A stretch of 64,000 bases of DNA from Rhodoferax sp. PAMC 29310 (lineage in GTDB: Bacteria; Pseudomonadota; Gammaproteobacteria; Burkholderiales; Burkholderiaceae_C), in NCBI RefSeq assembly GCF_017948265.1, contig NZ_CP072852.1:930001-994000 (forward strand), written 5' to 3'. Both the position numbers and the translations under genes were made by a program. This document shows positions 25,951-34,710 of this stretch, in pieces (the stretch's first letter is position 1; each line of letters begins with the position of its first letter). Below the pieces are notes generated by a model. It saw nothing but the letters and a program-made list of their open reading frames with translations. It had not been told where the DNA came from and ran no database searches.

Positions 25951-26553
25951 TTAGGGGGTGTCGACAGTGCGACTAACGCGTTGGCTACCATCAAGAAGCT
26001 GCGCCTTGATGAGGATGGCTTCGCTAGAGTCGTGAAGCACCCGGCGTGCGCCGTCAAAGCGGCGTGACCAATAGGAGACGCCCAAGCTCTCTACACGAAC
26101 CTCTGCCCCAGGCTTGGGTGAGTGAATGAATTTGCCATCGCCTACATAGATGCCGACATGACTAAAGGCGCGTCGCAAGGTGTTGAAAAACACCAGATCG
26201 CCAGGTTGCAATTCGTCACGGGCAATAGTTTCGGTGGCCGCTGCTTGCTGTTCAGCGCGACGGGGCAAAACAAGACCAATGGTTTGTTCATACATGGCTT
26301 TGACGAATCCACTGCAATCAAACCCGGTCTCGGCCGAGTTGCCACCGCGTTTGTAGGGCACTCCCAAAAACCCCAGAGAAGTCACCACAAGATTGGACGC
26401 CTTTTCGGTCACGCTTTGGCGAACTTGTTCCATGCGTGCGAGCATACCTTTGTCATTCATGAATCGGCCCATGTTGTCATCGGTAGGTGGGGTGGGGCCA
26501 GCGTGGGCATTGATTGAAATCAAAAGCACCGCCAAAATGACAAAAATTCGCAT
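25951..26553 (-). CDS. NlpC/P60-family cell-wall hydrolase (C40 peptidase)
   Basis: About 200 residues. Signal peptide (MRIFVILAVLLISINAHA), then the papain-like domain with catalytic Cys in GFDCSGFVKAMYEQ, His in RAFSHVGIYVGDGKFIHSP, and LPRRAEQQAA plus GDLVFFNT. Cuts peptide stems of peptidoglycan in the periplasm. I chose the ATG at 26553; an upstream in-frame ATG at 26565 overlaps the likely -10 element. There is no ribosome-binding site, so translation may be leaderless. Confidence 0.9.
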   Translation of the reverse strand: MRIFVILAVLLISINAHAGPTPPTDDNMGRFMNDKGMLARMEQVRQSVTEKASNLVVTSLGFLGVPYKRGGNSAETGFDCSGFVKAMYEQTIGLVLPRRAEQQAAATETIARDELQPGDLVFFNTLRRAFSHVGIYVGDGKFIHSPKPGAEVRVESLGVSYWSRRFDGARRVLHDSSEAILIKAQLLDGSQRVSRTVDTP

Positions 26554-26560
26554 GGGCGCT

Positions 26561-26590
26561 AGCATACTTGTAGTTCAAAATCACTGTCAA
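26561..26590 (-). promoter_or_regulatory. Sigma-70-type promoter for the NlpC/P60 gene
   Basis: On the minus strand TTGACA (26590-26585), 18-nt spacer, TATGCT (26566-26561). The start point would fall about seven nt further, at or beside the ATG at 26553. Confidence 0.55.
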
Positions 26591-26652
26591 GCTCGATTTC
26601 ACATTAACAATATTTCTTAAGTCATTGATTTAATTAATAAGAAAGGTTCTTC

Positions 26653-27633
26653 ATGTTTAAAGCACTGCTCCTGGATAACACCAACGGCTTCTCAGCTCAA
26701 ATCACGAACGTGGACGAGGCAAAGATGCCAGAAGGAGAAGTCACGGTTGCCGTGAGCTATTCAACACTGAATTTCAAGGATGGTTTAGCCATCACCAACA
26801 AAGGTCCAGTGGTCCGCAGTTGGCCCATGGTTGCAGGCATTGACGGGGCGGGAACCGTGCTGTCGTCCACCCACGCAGCGTGGCGTGCCGGTGACGCCTT
26901 TGTTCACACCGGCTGGGGAGTCGGGGAAACCCATTGGGGCTGCTTGGCGGAGAAGGCCAGACTTAAAGGCGACTGGCTGGTCAAATTACCGCCAGCCTTG
27001 GCGCCTCGCCAAGCCATGGCGATCGGCACTGCGGGCTACACCGCGATGCTGTGTGTCCTGGCGTTGGAAGATCACGGGGTGACCCCAGAGGCAGGTGAGG
27101 TGCTGGTCACTGGCGCGACCGGGGGCGTTGGTAGTGTCGCCATTGCTTTGCTGGGCAAACTGGGCTACAAAGTTGTCGCAGCAACCGGCAAGTCGGCCGA
27201 GGAGCCTTATTTGAAGTCGCTGGGCGCCTCCGGCATCATTGACCGGTCTCTTTTGTCAAATGCTGGCAAGCCTTTTCAGAAAGAGCGTTGGGCGGCGGTG
27301 ATTGACTGCGTGGGCTCTCATACCTTGGCCAATGCCTTGGCCCAAACCCGGTATGGCGGTGTCGTAGCCGCTTGCGGGCTCGCCCAGGGCATGGACCTGT
27401 CCACCACCGTGATGCCTTTCATCTTGCGCGGGGTCACATTGGCTGGCATTGATTCGGTCATGGCGCCCTTGATCAAACGTCAGCGTGCGTGGGACCGTCT
27501 GGCCCGCGATCTTGACTTGGAGTTATTGGAGTCAATGATCGAGGAAGTGCCGCTGGAGCAAGCGATTGCCAAAGCTCATGATTTGATGGACGGCAAAGTG
27601 CGCGGCCGGGTGGTCGTCAAAGTGGCGGCTTAG
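26653..27633 (+). CDS. acuI: AcuI/YhdH-type acryloyl-CoA reductase (MDR family)
   Basis: 326 residues, a zinc-free medium-chain reductase. YSTLNFKDGLAITNKGPVVR, MVAGIDGAGTV, GTAGYTAMLCVLALEDHGV, the NADPH loop VTGATGGVGSVAIALLGKLG and the closing MDGKVRGRVVV are close to the AcuI/YhdH subgroup, which reduces toxic acryloyl-CoA to propionyl-CoA. The symbol follows that subgroup. A propionyl-CoA synthetase gene lies 2 kb downstream on the same strand, in keeping with three-carbon metabolism. Confidence 0.88.
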   Translation: MFKALLLDNTNGFSAQITNVDEAKMPEGEVTVAVSYSTLNFKDGLAITNKGPVVRSWPMVAGIDGAGTVLSSTHAAWRAGDAFVHTGWGVGETHWGCLAEKARLKGDWLVKLPPALAPRQAMAIGTAGYTAMLCVLALEDHGVTPEAGEVLVTGATGGVGSVAIALLGKLGYKVVAATGKSAEEPYLKSLGASGIIDRSLLSNAGKPFQKERWAAVIDCVGSHTLANALAQTRYGGVVAACGLAQGMDLSTTVMPFILRGVTLAGIDSVMAPLIKRQRAWDRLARDLDLELLESMIEEVPLEQAIAKAHDLMDGKVRGRVVVKVAA

Positions 27634-27662
27634 AACGCCTCTTAGTCTAGGATCTATTTTCT

Positions 27663-28820
27663 ATGAAGAAGAAGTCGCCAGCCCCAGTCCGAAAAGCACT
27701 AGCAGCTATTCTTTTGATAGTGCTAAGTGCGATTTCCAATGCGCAAACCGTGCGCCCGGAAGTGGTGGCGTCCGGGTTGCAGCACCCCTGGGCAGTGGCT
27801 TTTTTGCCAGAGGGTCGATTCTTGGTCACTGAACGCGTGGGTTTGCTTAGAGTCATAGAGCCCAATGGCAATGTCCGTGAACCTGTCAAAGGTCTGCCGG
27901 CTGCAGCGGTCGGTGGGCAGGGCGGCCTACTGGATCTGCTTCTCGATGCAGATTTTTCACGCAACCGGACTCTGTTTTTCTGTTTCAGTGAAGCCGGAGC
28001 AGGCGGGAATGGCACGGCGCTGGCTCGGGCCAGTTTGTCCGACGACTTAAAGCAGTTGGAAAACGTTCAGGTCATCTTCAGGCAAGTGCCAAAGGTCAAT
28101 AGCAGTGCGCATTTTGGCTGCCGGATTGTTGAGAGCCAAGCTGGCGGTCGGCCAGATGGACGCTTGTTTTTGACATTGGGTGAACGCTATCAACGAAAAG
28201 AGGACGCGCAAAAGCTGGATAACCACCTTGGCAAAGTAGTGCGCATCAACAAAGATGGTTCCGTGCCGCCTGACAACCCCTTTGTGGGGCAGCCCGGGGC
28301 ACTGCCCGAGATTTGGAGTTACGGCCACCGAAACCCACAAGGCGCGACACAGACCCCGAGCGGAACACTATGGATTCACGAGCATGGACCGCAGGGTGGC
28401 GATGAGATCAATTTGCCGCAGGCCGGCCAAAATTACGGCTGGCCGGTCGTGACCTTTGGTGAAAACTATGGCGGCGGCAAGATCGGCGAGGGCCTGACGG
28501 CCAAACCCGGCATGGCAGCGCCCCTGCATTACTGGGTGCCTTCCATCGCGCCCTCTGGAATGGCCTTTCTAACCAGTGAGCGCTATGGGCCAACCTGGGT
28601 CGGCAATCTGTTTGTTGGCTCGCTTAAATTCGGCTACCTCGACCGAATCGAGTTGTCGCAGCCGTTTTCCGGAAAGGTGGTGAATGAGCACTCCTTGTCA
28701 GCCAGCGAAGGCGAGCGGGTTCGCGACGTTCGCCAAGGTCCTGACGGGCTCCTTTATATCTTGACCGATCAGGCGCGGGGCCGTCTGATTCGCTTGTTGC
28801 CATCTTCGCCTGGGTTCTAA
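27663..28820 (+). CDS. yliI: PQQ-dependent aldose sugar dehydrogenase (YliI-like)
   Basis: 385 residues. Signal peptide (about residues 1-27, ending SAISNAQT) exports a six-bladed beta-propeller that oxidises aldoses with PQQ. Signatures: GLQHPWAVAFLPEGRFLVTE, RVGLLRVIEPNG, NSSAHFGCRIV, SYGHRNPQGATQTPSGTLW, HEHGPQGGDEINL and NYGWPVVTFGENY. Full length. Notably, codons for residues 6-20 of the signal peptide coincide with a copy of the 44-bp interspersed repeat. Begins 29 bp after acuI. Confidence 0.92.
   Translation: MKKKSPAPVRKALAAILLIVLSAISNAQTVRPEVVASGLQHPWAVAFLPEGRFLVTERVGLLRVIEPNGNVREPVKGLPAAAVGGQGGLLDLLLDADFSRNRTLFFCFSEAGAGGNGTALARASLSDDLKQLENVQVIFRQVPKVNSSAHFGCRIVESQAGGRPDGRLFLTLGERYQRKEDAQKLDNHLGKVVRINKDGSVPPDNPFVGQPGALPEIWSYGHRNPQGATQTPSGTLWIHEHGPQGGDEINLPQAGQNYGWPVVTFGENYGGGKIGEGLTAKPGMAAPLHYWVPSIAPSGMAFLTSERYGPTWVGNLFVGSLKFGYLDRIELSQPFSGKVVNEHSLSASEGERVRDVRQGPDGLLYILTDQARGRLIRLLPSSPGF
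27677..27720 (+). repeat. 44-bp interspersed repeat, copy C, inside a signal-peptide coding region
   Basis: Begins GCCAGCCCCAGTCCGAAAAG and ends CAGCTATTCTTTTGATAG. The last 20 bases match copy B at 18 positions; overall about 29 of 44. It is read in frame as part of the sugar dehydrogenase signal peptide. Confidence 0.6.
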
Positions 28821-28866
28821 TCAAGCATGCCTTGAAAAGGCCCAATCTGTGTATAGAAAGTCTGAC

Positions 28867-29469
28867 ATGTTGCTAGATGCTGCCGAATCCCAACTCGTTC
28901 TCGTGGACTACCAGGAACACCTGATGCCCGCCATTTTCGAAGGCCAATTGGTGCTGACCAATGCCATTCGTTTGGCGGAAATTGCCAAGTTGATGGGTGT
29001 GCCCGTCTGGGGAACTGAGCAAAACCCGTCCAAACTCGGCGCCAACCCCGCCGAATTGAAAGCGCGCTGCCAAAACACATTGAGCAAAATGCACTTTAGT
29101 GGTGTTGAAGAGGGTTTGGGTGAGTGGCTGCGCCCGCCAGCCAAACCCGTGGGCGGCAACGCTCGTAGCTTGCCCAAGCACCTGCAGAAACCGGCATCGG
29201 GTGGCGATGAGCGCGGCATGATTGTCATCGCCGGTTGCGAGGCCCATGTCTGCCTTTTGCAAACTGCCTTGGATTTGCTGGAAGACGAATTTGACGTTTG
29301 GGTCGTCACAGACGCCTGCAGTTCCCGCACAGAACGCAACCGCGATGCCGCGTTTGACCGCCTGGCAGGGGCTGGTGCTGAGTTGGTGACAACCGAGATG
29401 GTGGTTTTTGAATGGTTGCGCACGGCAGAGCATGACGAATTTAAGTCTGTGCTGCCGCTGATTAAGTAA
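28867..29469 (+). CDS. Isochorismatase-fold cysteine hydrolase (YcaC-like)
   Basis: About 200 residues. Asp in LVLVDYQEHLMPAI, Lys in TEQNPSKLG and nucleophile Cys in IAGCEAHVCLLQTALDL give the family triad. Members hydrolyse amides or imines. I prefer the ATG at 28867 (MLLDAAESQL) to the GTG at 28849. Stands alone between the sugar dehydrogenase and prpE. Substrate unknown. Confidence 0.87.
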   Translation: MLLDAAESQLVLVDYQEHLMPAIFEGQLVLTNAIRLAEIAKLMGVPVWGTEQNPSKLGANPAELKARCQNTLSKMHFSGVEEGLGEWLRPPAKPVGGNARSLPKHLQKPASGGDERGMIVIAGCEAHVCLLQTALDLLEDEFDVWVVTDACSSRTERNRDAAFDRLAGAGAELVTTEMVVFEWLRTAEHDEFKSVLPLIK

Positions 29470-29510
29470 ACGCAAGCGTTGAACGGCTCTGGAAGTCGCT
29501 CTCTGAGGAG

Positions 29511-29573
29511 GCGGGAAGGGCTAGTTTTGCGGCTTCCCGCGTCGGTATGGGTGAAGGAGCATATGACTCCTTC
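29511..29573 (+). promoter_or_regulatory. Two perfect hairpins upstream of prpE
   Basis: GCGGGAAG (29511-29518) with CTTCCCGC (29533-29540), and GAAGGAG (29553-29559) with CTCCTTC (29567-29573). No T tract follows either, so they are weak as terminators of the upstream gene and may be part of the prpE leader. Confidence 0.45.
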
Positions 29574-29641
29574 AGTCAGCTTGTTGCAAGTTGCTTGATC
29601 ACAATTATGAATTAAGTTAATCGACCCGATCGGAGACAAAA

Positions 29642-31537
29642 ATGACCAGCTACGCCGACTTCCACCGCGACTCACTCAACAATCGTGACGCCTTTTGGGC
29701 CAAGCAAGCTGAGTTGGTCGACTGGCAAACACAGCCCAAAGAGATTTGCGATTACAGCAACCCTCCCTTTGTCAAATGGTTTGTCGGAGGCACCACCAAC
29801 CTTTGCCACAACGCTGTCGACCGTCACCTCAAAGACCGTTCGGATCAAGCCGCTTTGATTTTTGTCTCCACCGAAACCGACCAGGAACAGGTCTACTCGT
29901 TTCGTGAGTTGCATGCCGAGGTGCAACGCATGGCGGCGTCGCTCAAAACGCTCGGCGTGGGAAAGGGCGATCGAGTCTTGATTTACATGCCAATGATTGC
30001 TGAGGCCGCATTTGCCATGCTGGCCTGCGCTCGCATTGGGGCCATTCACTCCGTCGTATTTGGCGGATTTGCATCAGGCTCACTGGCATCTCGCATTGAA
30101 GACGCATCGCCGAAGGTGGTGATCAGCGCCGACGCCGGTTCCCGCGGTGGCAAGTCAGTGGCCTATAAGCCGCTGCTGGACGAGGCCATTCGGCTCTCCA
30201 GTCACAAACCCGATGCCGTCCTGCTCGTGGATCGCCACCTGGTCGCCATGGAGTTAGTGGCGGGCCGCGACCACCTTTGGGGCGATCTTCGCGAAAAGCA
30301 CATGAATACGACGGTGGAATGCGAATGGGTCGATGCGACCCATCCGAGTTACACGCTTTACACCTCGGGCACCACTGGCAAACCCAAAGGCGTCCAGCGA
30401 GACACTGGTGGATATGCAGTTGCCTTGGCGGCAAGCATGAAGCATATATTTGGAGGCAATGCTGGTGAAACCTATTTCTCGACCAGCGACATTGGTTGGG
30501 TAGTGGGACACAGCTACATCATCTACGGACCACTCATCGCCGGCATGGCAACCATCATGTACGAAGGGCTGCCCACCCGGCCGGACGGTGGCATCTGGTG
30601 GAGCTTGGTCGAAAAATACAAGGTAACAGTCATGTTTAGCGCCCCGACAGCGGTGAGGGTGCTCAAAAAGCAAGACCCCGCCTTGTTGAGCAAATACGAC
30701 CTGTCCAGCTTGCGCGCTCTATTTCTGGCTGGAGAACCGTTGGATGAGCCAACAGCGCAGTGGATCAACCAGGGATTGGGCAAACCTATCATTGACAACT
30801 ATTGGCAGACCGAAACGGGCTGGCCAATTCTTTCCTTGTGCAATGGTGTCGAGAAGGCAGAGTCCAAGTTTGGCTCACCCGGCAAAGCCGTTTATGGGTA
30901 CGACGTGAAACTGTTGGACGACCAAACCGGCGAGGAATTGACCGGCCCCAATCAAAAAGGGGTGGTGGCAATCGAAGGGCCATTGCCTCCAGGCTGCTTG
31001 CAAACCATTTGGGGCGATGACGAACGATTCGTCAACGCTTATTGGTCAAGCGTGCCCGGCCGCATGGTTTACAGCACCTTCGATTGGGGTATTCGAGACG
31101 CGGATGGTTATTTCTTCATTCTGGGTCGCACCGACGACGTGATTAACGTGGCCGGCCACCGCCTGGGGACCCGCGAAATCGAGGAAAGCATCTCGGCGCA
31201 CCCCAACATTGCCGAAGTGGCGGTGGTGGGTGTCGCAGACCAGCTCAAAGGACAAGTTGCCATGGCCTTTGCTGTGGCCAAGGATGCCAGCCTGCTCGTG
31301 GACGCCGCCGCCTGCCTCAAACTGGAGGGAGAGATCATGAAGATGGTCGACAAAGACTTGGGGGCTGTGGCGCGTCCTGCACGAGTGCGCTTCGTGACCA
31401 CCTTGCCAAAAACCCGCAGCGGAAAATTGTTGCGAAGAGCAGTTCAAGCGGTATGCGAAGGGAGGGACCCCGGGGATTTGACCACCATGGACGATCCGGC
31501 GGCCTTGCAGCAAATCAAGGACTTGCTCGCGAATTGA
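29642..31537 (+). CDS. prpE: Propionate--CoA ligase
   Basis: 631 residues; AMP-forming acyl-CoA synthetase that activates propionate (some activity on acetate). P-loop TLYTSGTTGKPKGVQRDTGG, YWQTETGWPI (A5), STFDWGIRDADGYFFILGRTDDVINVAG region (A7-A8) and the C-terminal catalytic Lys in KTRSGKLLRRAV are all present. Length and the RDTGG and WWSLVEKYKV features favour PrpE over acetyl-CoA synthetase. GGAGA precedes the ATG by 5 nt. Confidence 0.92.
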   Translation: MTSYADFHRDSLNNRDAFWAKQAELVDWQTQPKEICDYSNPPFVKWFVGGTTNLCHNAVDRHLKDRSDQAALIFVSTETDQEQVYSFRELHAEVQRMAASLKTLGVGKGDRVLIYMPMIAEAAFAMLACARIGAIHSVVFGGFASGSLASRIEDASPKVVISADAGSRGGKSVAYKPLLDEAIRLSSHKPDAVLLVDRHLVAMELVAGRDHLWGDLREKHMNTTVECEWVDATHPSYTLYTSGTTGKPKGVQRDTGGYAVALAASMKHIFGGNAGETYFSTSDIGWVVGHSYIIYGPLIAGMATIMYEGLPTRPDGGIWWSLVEKYKVTVMFSAPTAVRVLKKQDPALLSKYDLSSLRALFLAGEPLDEPTAQWINQGLGKPIIDNYWQTETGWPILSLCNGVEKAESKFGSPGKAVYGYDVKLLDDQTGEELTGPNQKGVVAIEGPLPPGCLQTIWGDDERFVNAYWSSVPGRMVYSTFDWGIRDADGYFFILGRTDDVINVAGHRLGTREIEESISAHPNIAEVAVVGVADQLKGQVAMAFAVAKDASLLVDAAACLKLEGEIMKMVDKDLGAVARPARVRFVTTLPKTRSGKLLRRAVQAVCEGRDPGDLTTMDDPAALQQIKDLLAN

Positions 31538-31728
31538 GTGTGTGTGAAGCACGCGCAACGGTTCTTATTAGAGAGACACGTCGATTAATGGCACAATCAA
31601 TGTCGATACTAGGCCCTTCCATCGCCACAGTCGCATCCGCCAAACGGTCAAGCCGTGACGCGGGAGGTTAATCAACTAACAGCTTTAACCAGCTAAGTTT
31701 CCTTCAGGGAAACGGAGGTCAGCGGAAT

Positions 31729-34623
31729 ATGAGTGAGACCAAGCCCCAAGCGGGAAACCCGACGTCGTCGGCTAATCAAGGCTATCAGGCCAACACCTAT
31801 TTGTTTGGCGGCAACGCCCCGTACGTCGAAGAGATGTACGAAAACTATCTGGTGAATCCTGGCAGTGTGCCAGATTCCTGGCGAGATTATTTCGACGCCT
31901 TGCAACACGTTCCAGCCGTTGATGGCACCAGCACTCGCGACGTCGCTCACCAACCTGTTATCAACGCTTTCGCTGAGCGTGCCAAGCAAGGCACCGCGAC
32001 CGTGGTCATGGTGGCAGGTGCTGACACTGAAATGGGCCGCAAACGCGTGTCTGTGCAGCAGCTTATCGCCGCCTACCGCAACATTGGTGCCCGATGGGCC
32101 GACCTAGACCCGTTGAAGCGTATTGAGCGCGCCAATATTCCTGAATTGCAGCTTTCGTTCTACGGCTTTAGCGACGCAGATCAGGAAGCCGTGTTCAACA
32201 CGAGCAATACTTTCTTTGGTCGCGAGACCATGACGCTGCGCGAGTTGATGAATGCGCTGCATGAGACCTACTGCGGCACCATCGGCGCAGAGTACATGTA
32301 CATAACTGACCAGAGCCAGAAGCGCTGGTGGCAACAAAAGCTGGAAAGTATTCGCAGCAAGCCCAATTTCACGGCTGAAAAGAAGCTTCATATCCTGGAC
32401 CGCTTGACGGCGGCTGAAGGACTGGAGCGATTTCTGCACACCAAATACGTGGGTCAAAAGCGCTTCTCATTGGAGGGCGGTGAAAGTTTCATCGCGTCTA
32501 TGGATGAGTTGATCCAATCTGGCGGTTCTGTCGGATTGCAAGAAATCGTGATCGGCATGGCCCACCGGGGTCGCCTTAACGTTTTGGTGAACTCGCTGGG
32601 CAAAATGCCTGCCGACTTGTTTGCCGAGTTCGACCACACAGCGCCAGAAGACTTGCCCAGTGGTGACGTCAAGTACCACCAGGGTTTCAGCTCTGATGTG
32701 TCCACCCCTGGCGGCCCGGTCCATTTGACTTTGGCGTTCAACCCCTCCCACCTTGAGATTGTGAATCCGGTGGTTGAAGGCTCTGTGCGTGCCCGTATGG
32801 ATCGCCGTGGCGATCCGATGGGCAAGCAGGTGCTGCCTGTTTTGGTTCACGGCGATGCGGCTTTTGCTGGTCAAGGCGTTGTCATGGAGACCTTGGCGCT
32901 GGCTGAGACCCGCGGCTACACCACCGGCGGCACAGTTCACCTTGTGATCAACAACCAGATTGGTTTCACGACCAGCGACCCACGCGACAGCCGTTCCACG
33001 CTGTATTGCTCGGACGTGGTCAAGATGATTGAAGCGCCAGTGCTGCACGTCAATGGTGATGATCCTGAGGCGGTGGTTCTGGCTACCAAGTTGGCGCTGG
33101 AATACCGCATGGAATTCCGCAAAGACGTCGTCGTTGACATCATCTGCTTCCGAAAATTGGGGCACAACGAGCAAGATACACCTGCGCTGACTCAGCCGTT
33201 GATGTACAAAAAAATCGTACAACACCCCGGTACACGCAAGCTGTACGCCGATAAGTTGGCAACTCAGGGATTTGGCGACACCTTGGGCGATGACATGGTG
33301 AAGGCCACTCGCGCGGCCCTTGATGCTGGCAAGAACACCTTTGACCCTGTGCTGACCAATTTCAAGAGCAAGTATGCGGTCGACTGGCTTCCCTATTTGA
33401 ACAAGAAGTGGACTGACGCCGGCGACACCGCGATCCCGATGGCCGAGTGGAAACGGCTGGCTGAGAGGCTCACCACGATTCCAGACACAGTGACTCCTCA
33501 TCAGTTGGTGAAAAAGGTTTACGCCGATCGCGCTGCCATGGGCCGCGGAGAAGTGGCAGTGGACTGGGGCATGGGGGAGCACATGGCGTTCGCCTCACTG
33601 GTGGCCAGTGGCTACCCGGTTCGCCTGAGCGGCGAGGATTGCGGACGCGGCACCTTTACCCACCGCCACTCGGTGATTCACGACCAGAATCGCGAAAAAG
33701 TGGATGAAGGAACGTACATTCCTTTGCAAAACGTGGCGGACGGTCAGGCGCCGTTTGTGGTGATTGACTCCATCCTGTCGGAAGAAGCGGTATTGGCCTT
33801 TGAATATGGCTATGCATCCAATGACCCCAATACCCTGGTGATTTGGGAAGCGCAGTTTGGTGACTTCGTTAACGGCGCCCAAGTGGTTATCGACCAATTC
33901 ATCGCCTCGGGTGAAGTGAAATGGGGCCGCGTCAATGGCATTACTTTGATGCTGCCGCATGGCTACGAAGGCCAAGGACCCGAGCACAGTTCGGCGCGTC
34001 TTGAGCGCTTCATGCAGTTGAGCGCCGATACGAACATGCAAGTGGTTCAACCAACCACGGCAAGCCAGATTTTCCACATCTTGCGTCGCCAGATGGTTCG
34101 CAATCTGCGTAAGCCCCTCATTATCTTGACGCCGAAGTCATTGCTGAGGAACAAGGATGCGGCTTCGCCCATTTCCGAGTTCACAAAAGGCTGCTTCCAG
34201 ACTGTGATTCCTGAGCAGAAAGAGCTGAACGCAGACAAGGCGAAGCGAGTCGTCGCTTGCTCAGGCAAGGTCTATTACGACCTCGTCAAGAAGCGCGAAG
34301 AAAAGGGCGCTGATGATGTGGTGATTCTGCGGGTAGAGCAGTTGTATCCATTCCCGCACAAAGCGTTCGCGACAGAACTCAAAAAGTATCCTAACGTGAC
34401 CGATTTGGTGTGGTGCCAGGACGAGCCACAAAACCAGGGCGCCTGGTTCTTTGTGCAGCACTACATCCACGAGAACATGTTTGAAGGACAGAAATTGGGC
34501 TACGCCGGGCGGGCTGCTTCGGCCTCTCCTGCGGTTGGTTACTCGCACTTGCACCAAGAACAGCAAAAAATGCTGGTTGAAGCTGCATTTGCCAAGCTCA
34601 AGGGCTTTGTACTGACCAAATAA
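31729..34623 (+). CDS. sucA: 2-oxoglutarate dehydrogenase E1 component
   Basis: 964 residues; thiamine-diphosphate decarboxylase of the citric acid cycle (sucA/odhA). Key motifs: N-terminal YLFGGNAPYVEEMYENYL (E2 interaction), IGMAHRGRLNVLVNSLGK, VHGDAAFAGQGVVMETLAL (ThDP site), KLGHNEQDTPALTQPLMY, and LPHGYEGQGPEHSSARLERF. Normal length. First gene of a complete E1-E2-E3 set. AAACGGAGG lies just upstream of the start. Confidence 0.98.
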   Translation: MSETKPQAGNPTSSANQGYQANTYLFGGNAPYVEEMYENYLVNPGSVPDSWRDYFDALQHVPAVDGTSTRDVAHQPVINAFAERAKQGTATVVMVAGADTEMGRKRVSVQQLIAAYRNIGARWADLDPLKRIERANIPELQLSFYGFSDADQEAVFNTSNTFFGRETMTLRELMNALHETYCGTIGAEYMYITDQSQKRWWQQKLESIRSKPNFTAEKKLHILDRLTAAEGLERFLHTKYVGQKRFSLEGGESFIASMDELIQSGGSVGLQEIVIGMAHRGRLNVLVNSLGKMPADLFAEFDHTAPEDLPSGDVKYHQGFSSDVSTPGGPVHLTLAFNPSHLEIVNPVVEGSVRARMDRRGDPMGKQVLPVLVHGDAAFAGQGVVMETLALAETRGYTTGGTVHLVINNQIGFTTSDPRDSRSTLYCSDVVKMIEAPVLHVNGDDPEAVVLATKLALEYRMEFRKDVVVDIICFRKLGHNEQDTPALTQPLMYKKIVQHPGTRKLYADKLATQGFGDTLGDDMVKATRAALDAGKNTFDPVLTNFKSKYAVDWLPYLNKKWTDAGDTAIPMAEWKRLAERLTTIPDTVTPHQLVKKVYADRAAMGRGEVAVDWGMGEHMAFASLVASGYPVRLSGEDCGRGTFTHRHSVIHDQNREKVDEGTYIPLQNVADGQAPFVVIDSILSEEAVLAFEYGYASNDPNTLVIWEAQFGDFVNGAQVVIDQFIASGEVKWGRVNGITLMLPHGYEGQGPEHSSARLERFMQLSADTNMQVVQPTTASQIFHILRRQMVRNLRKPLIILTPKSLLRNKDAASPISEFTKGCFQTVIPEQKELNADKAKRVVACSGKVYYDLVKKREEKGADDVVILRVEQLYPFPHKAFATELKKYPNVTDLVWCQDEPQNQGAWFFVQHYIHENMFEGQKLGYAGRAASASPAVGYSHLHQEQQKMLVEAAFAKLKGFVLTK

Positions 34624-34710
34624 GAGGGCTTTGCTCTACCTCCACTGCCGGGCAATGTTGCAAAGCACCAGCACCCGGCAAGTCCCCAAATACCTTTTGA
34701 AAGAATTGTT

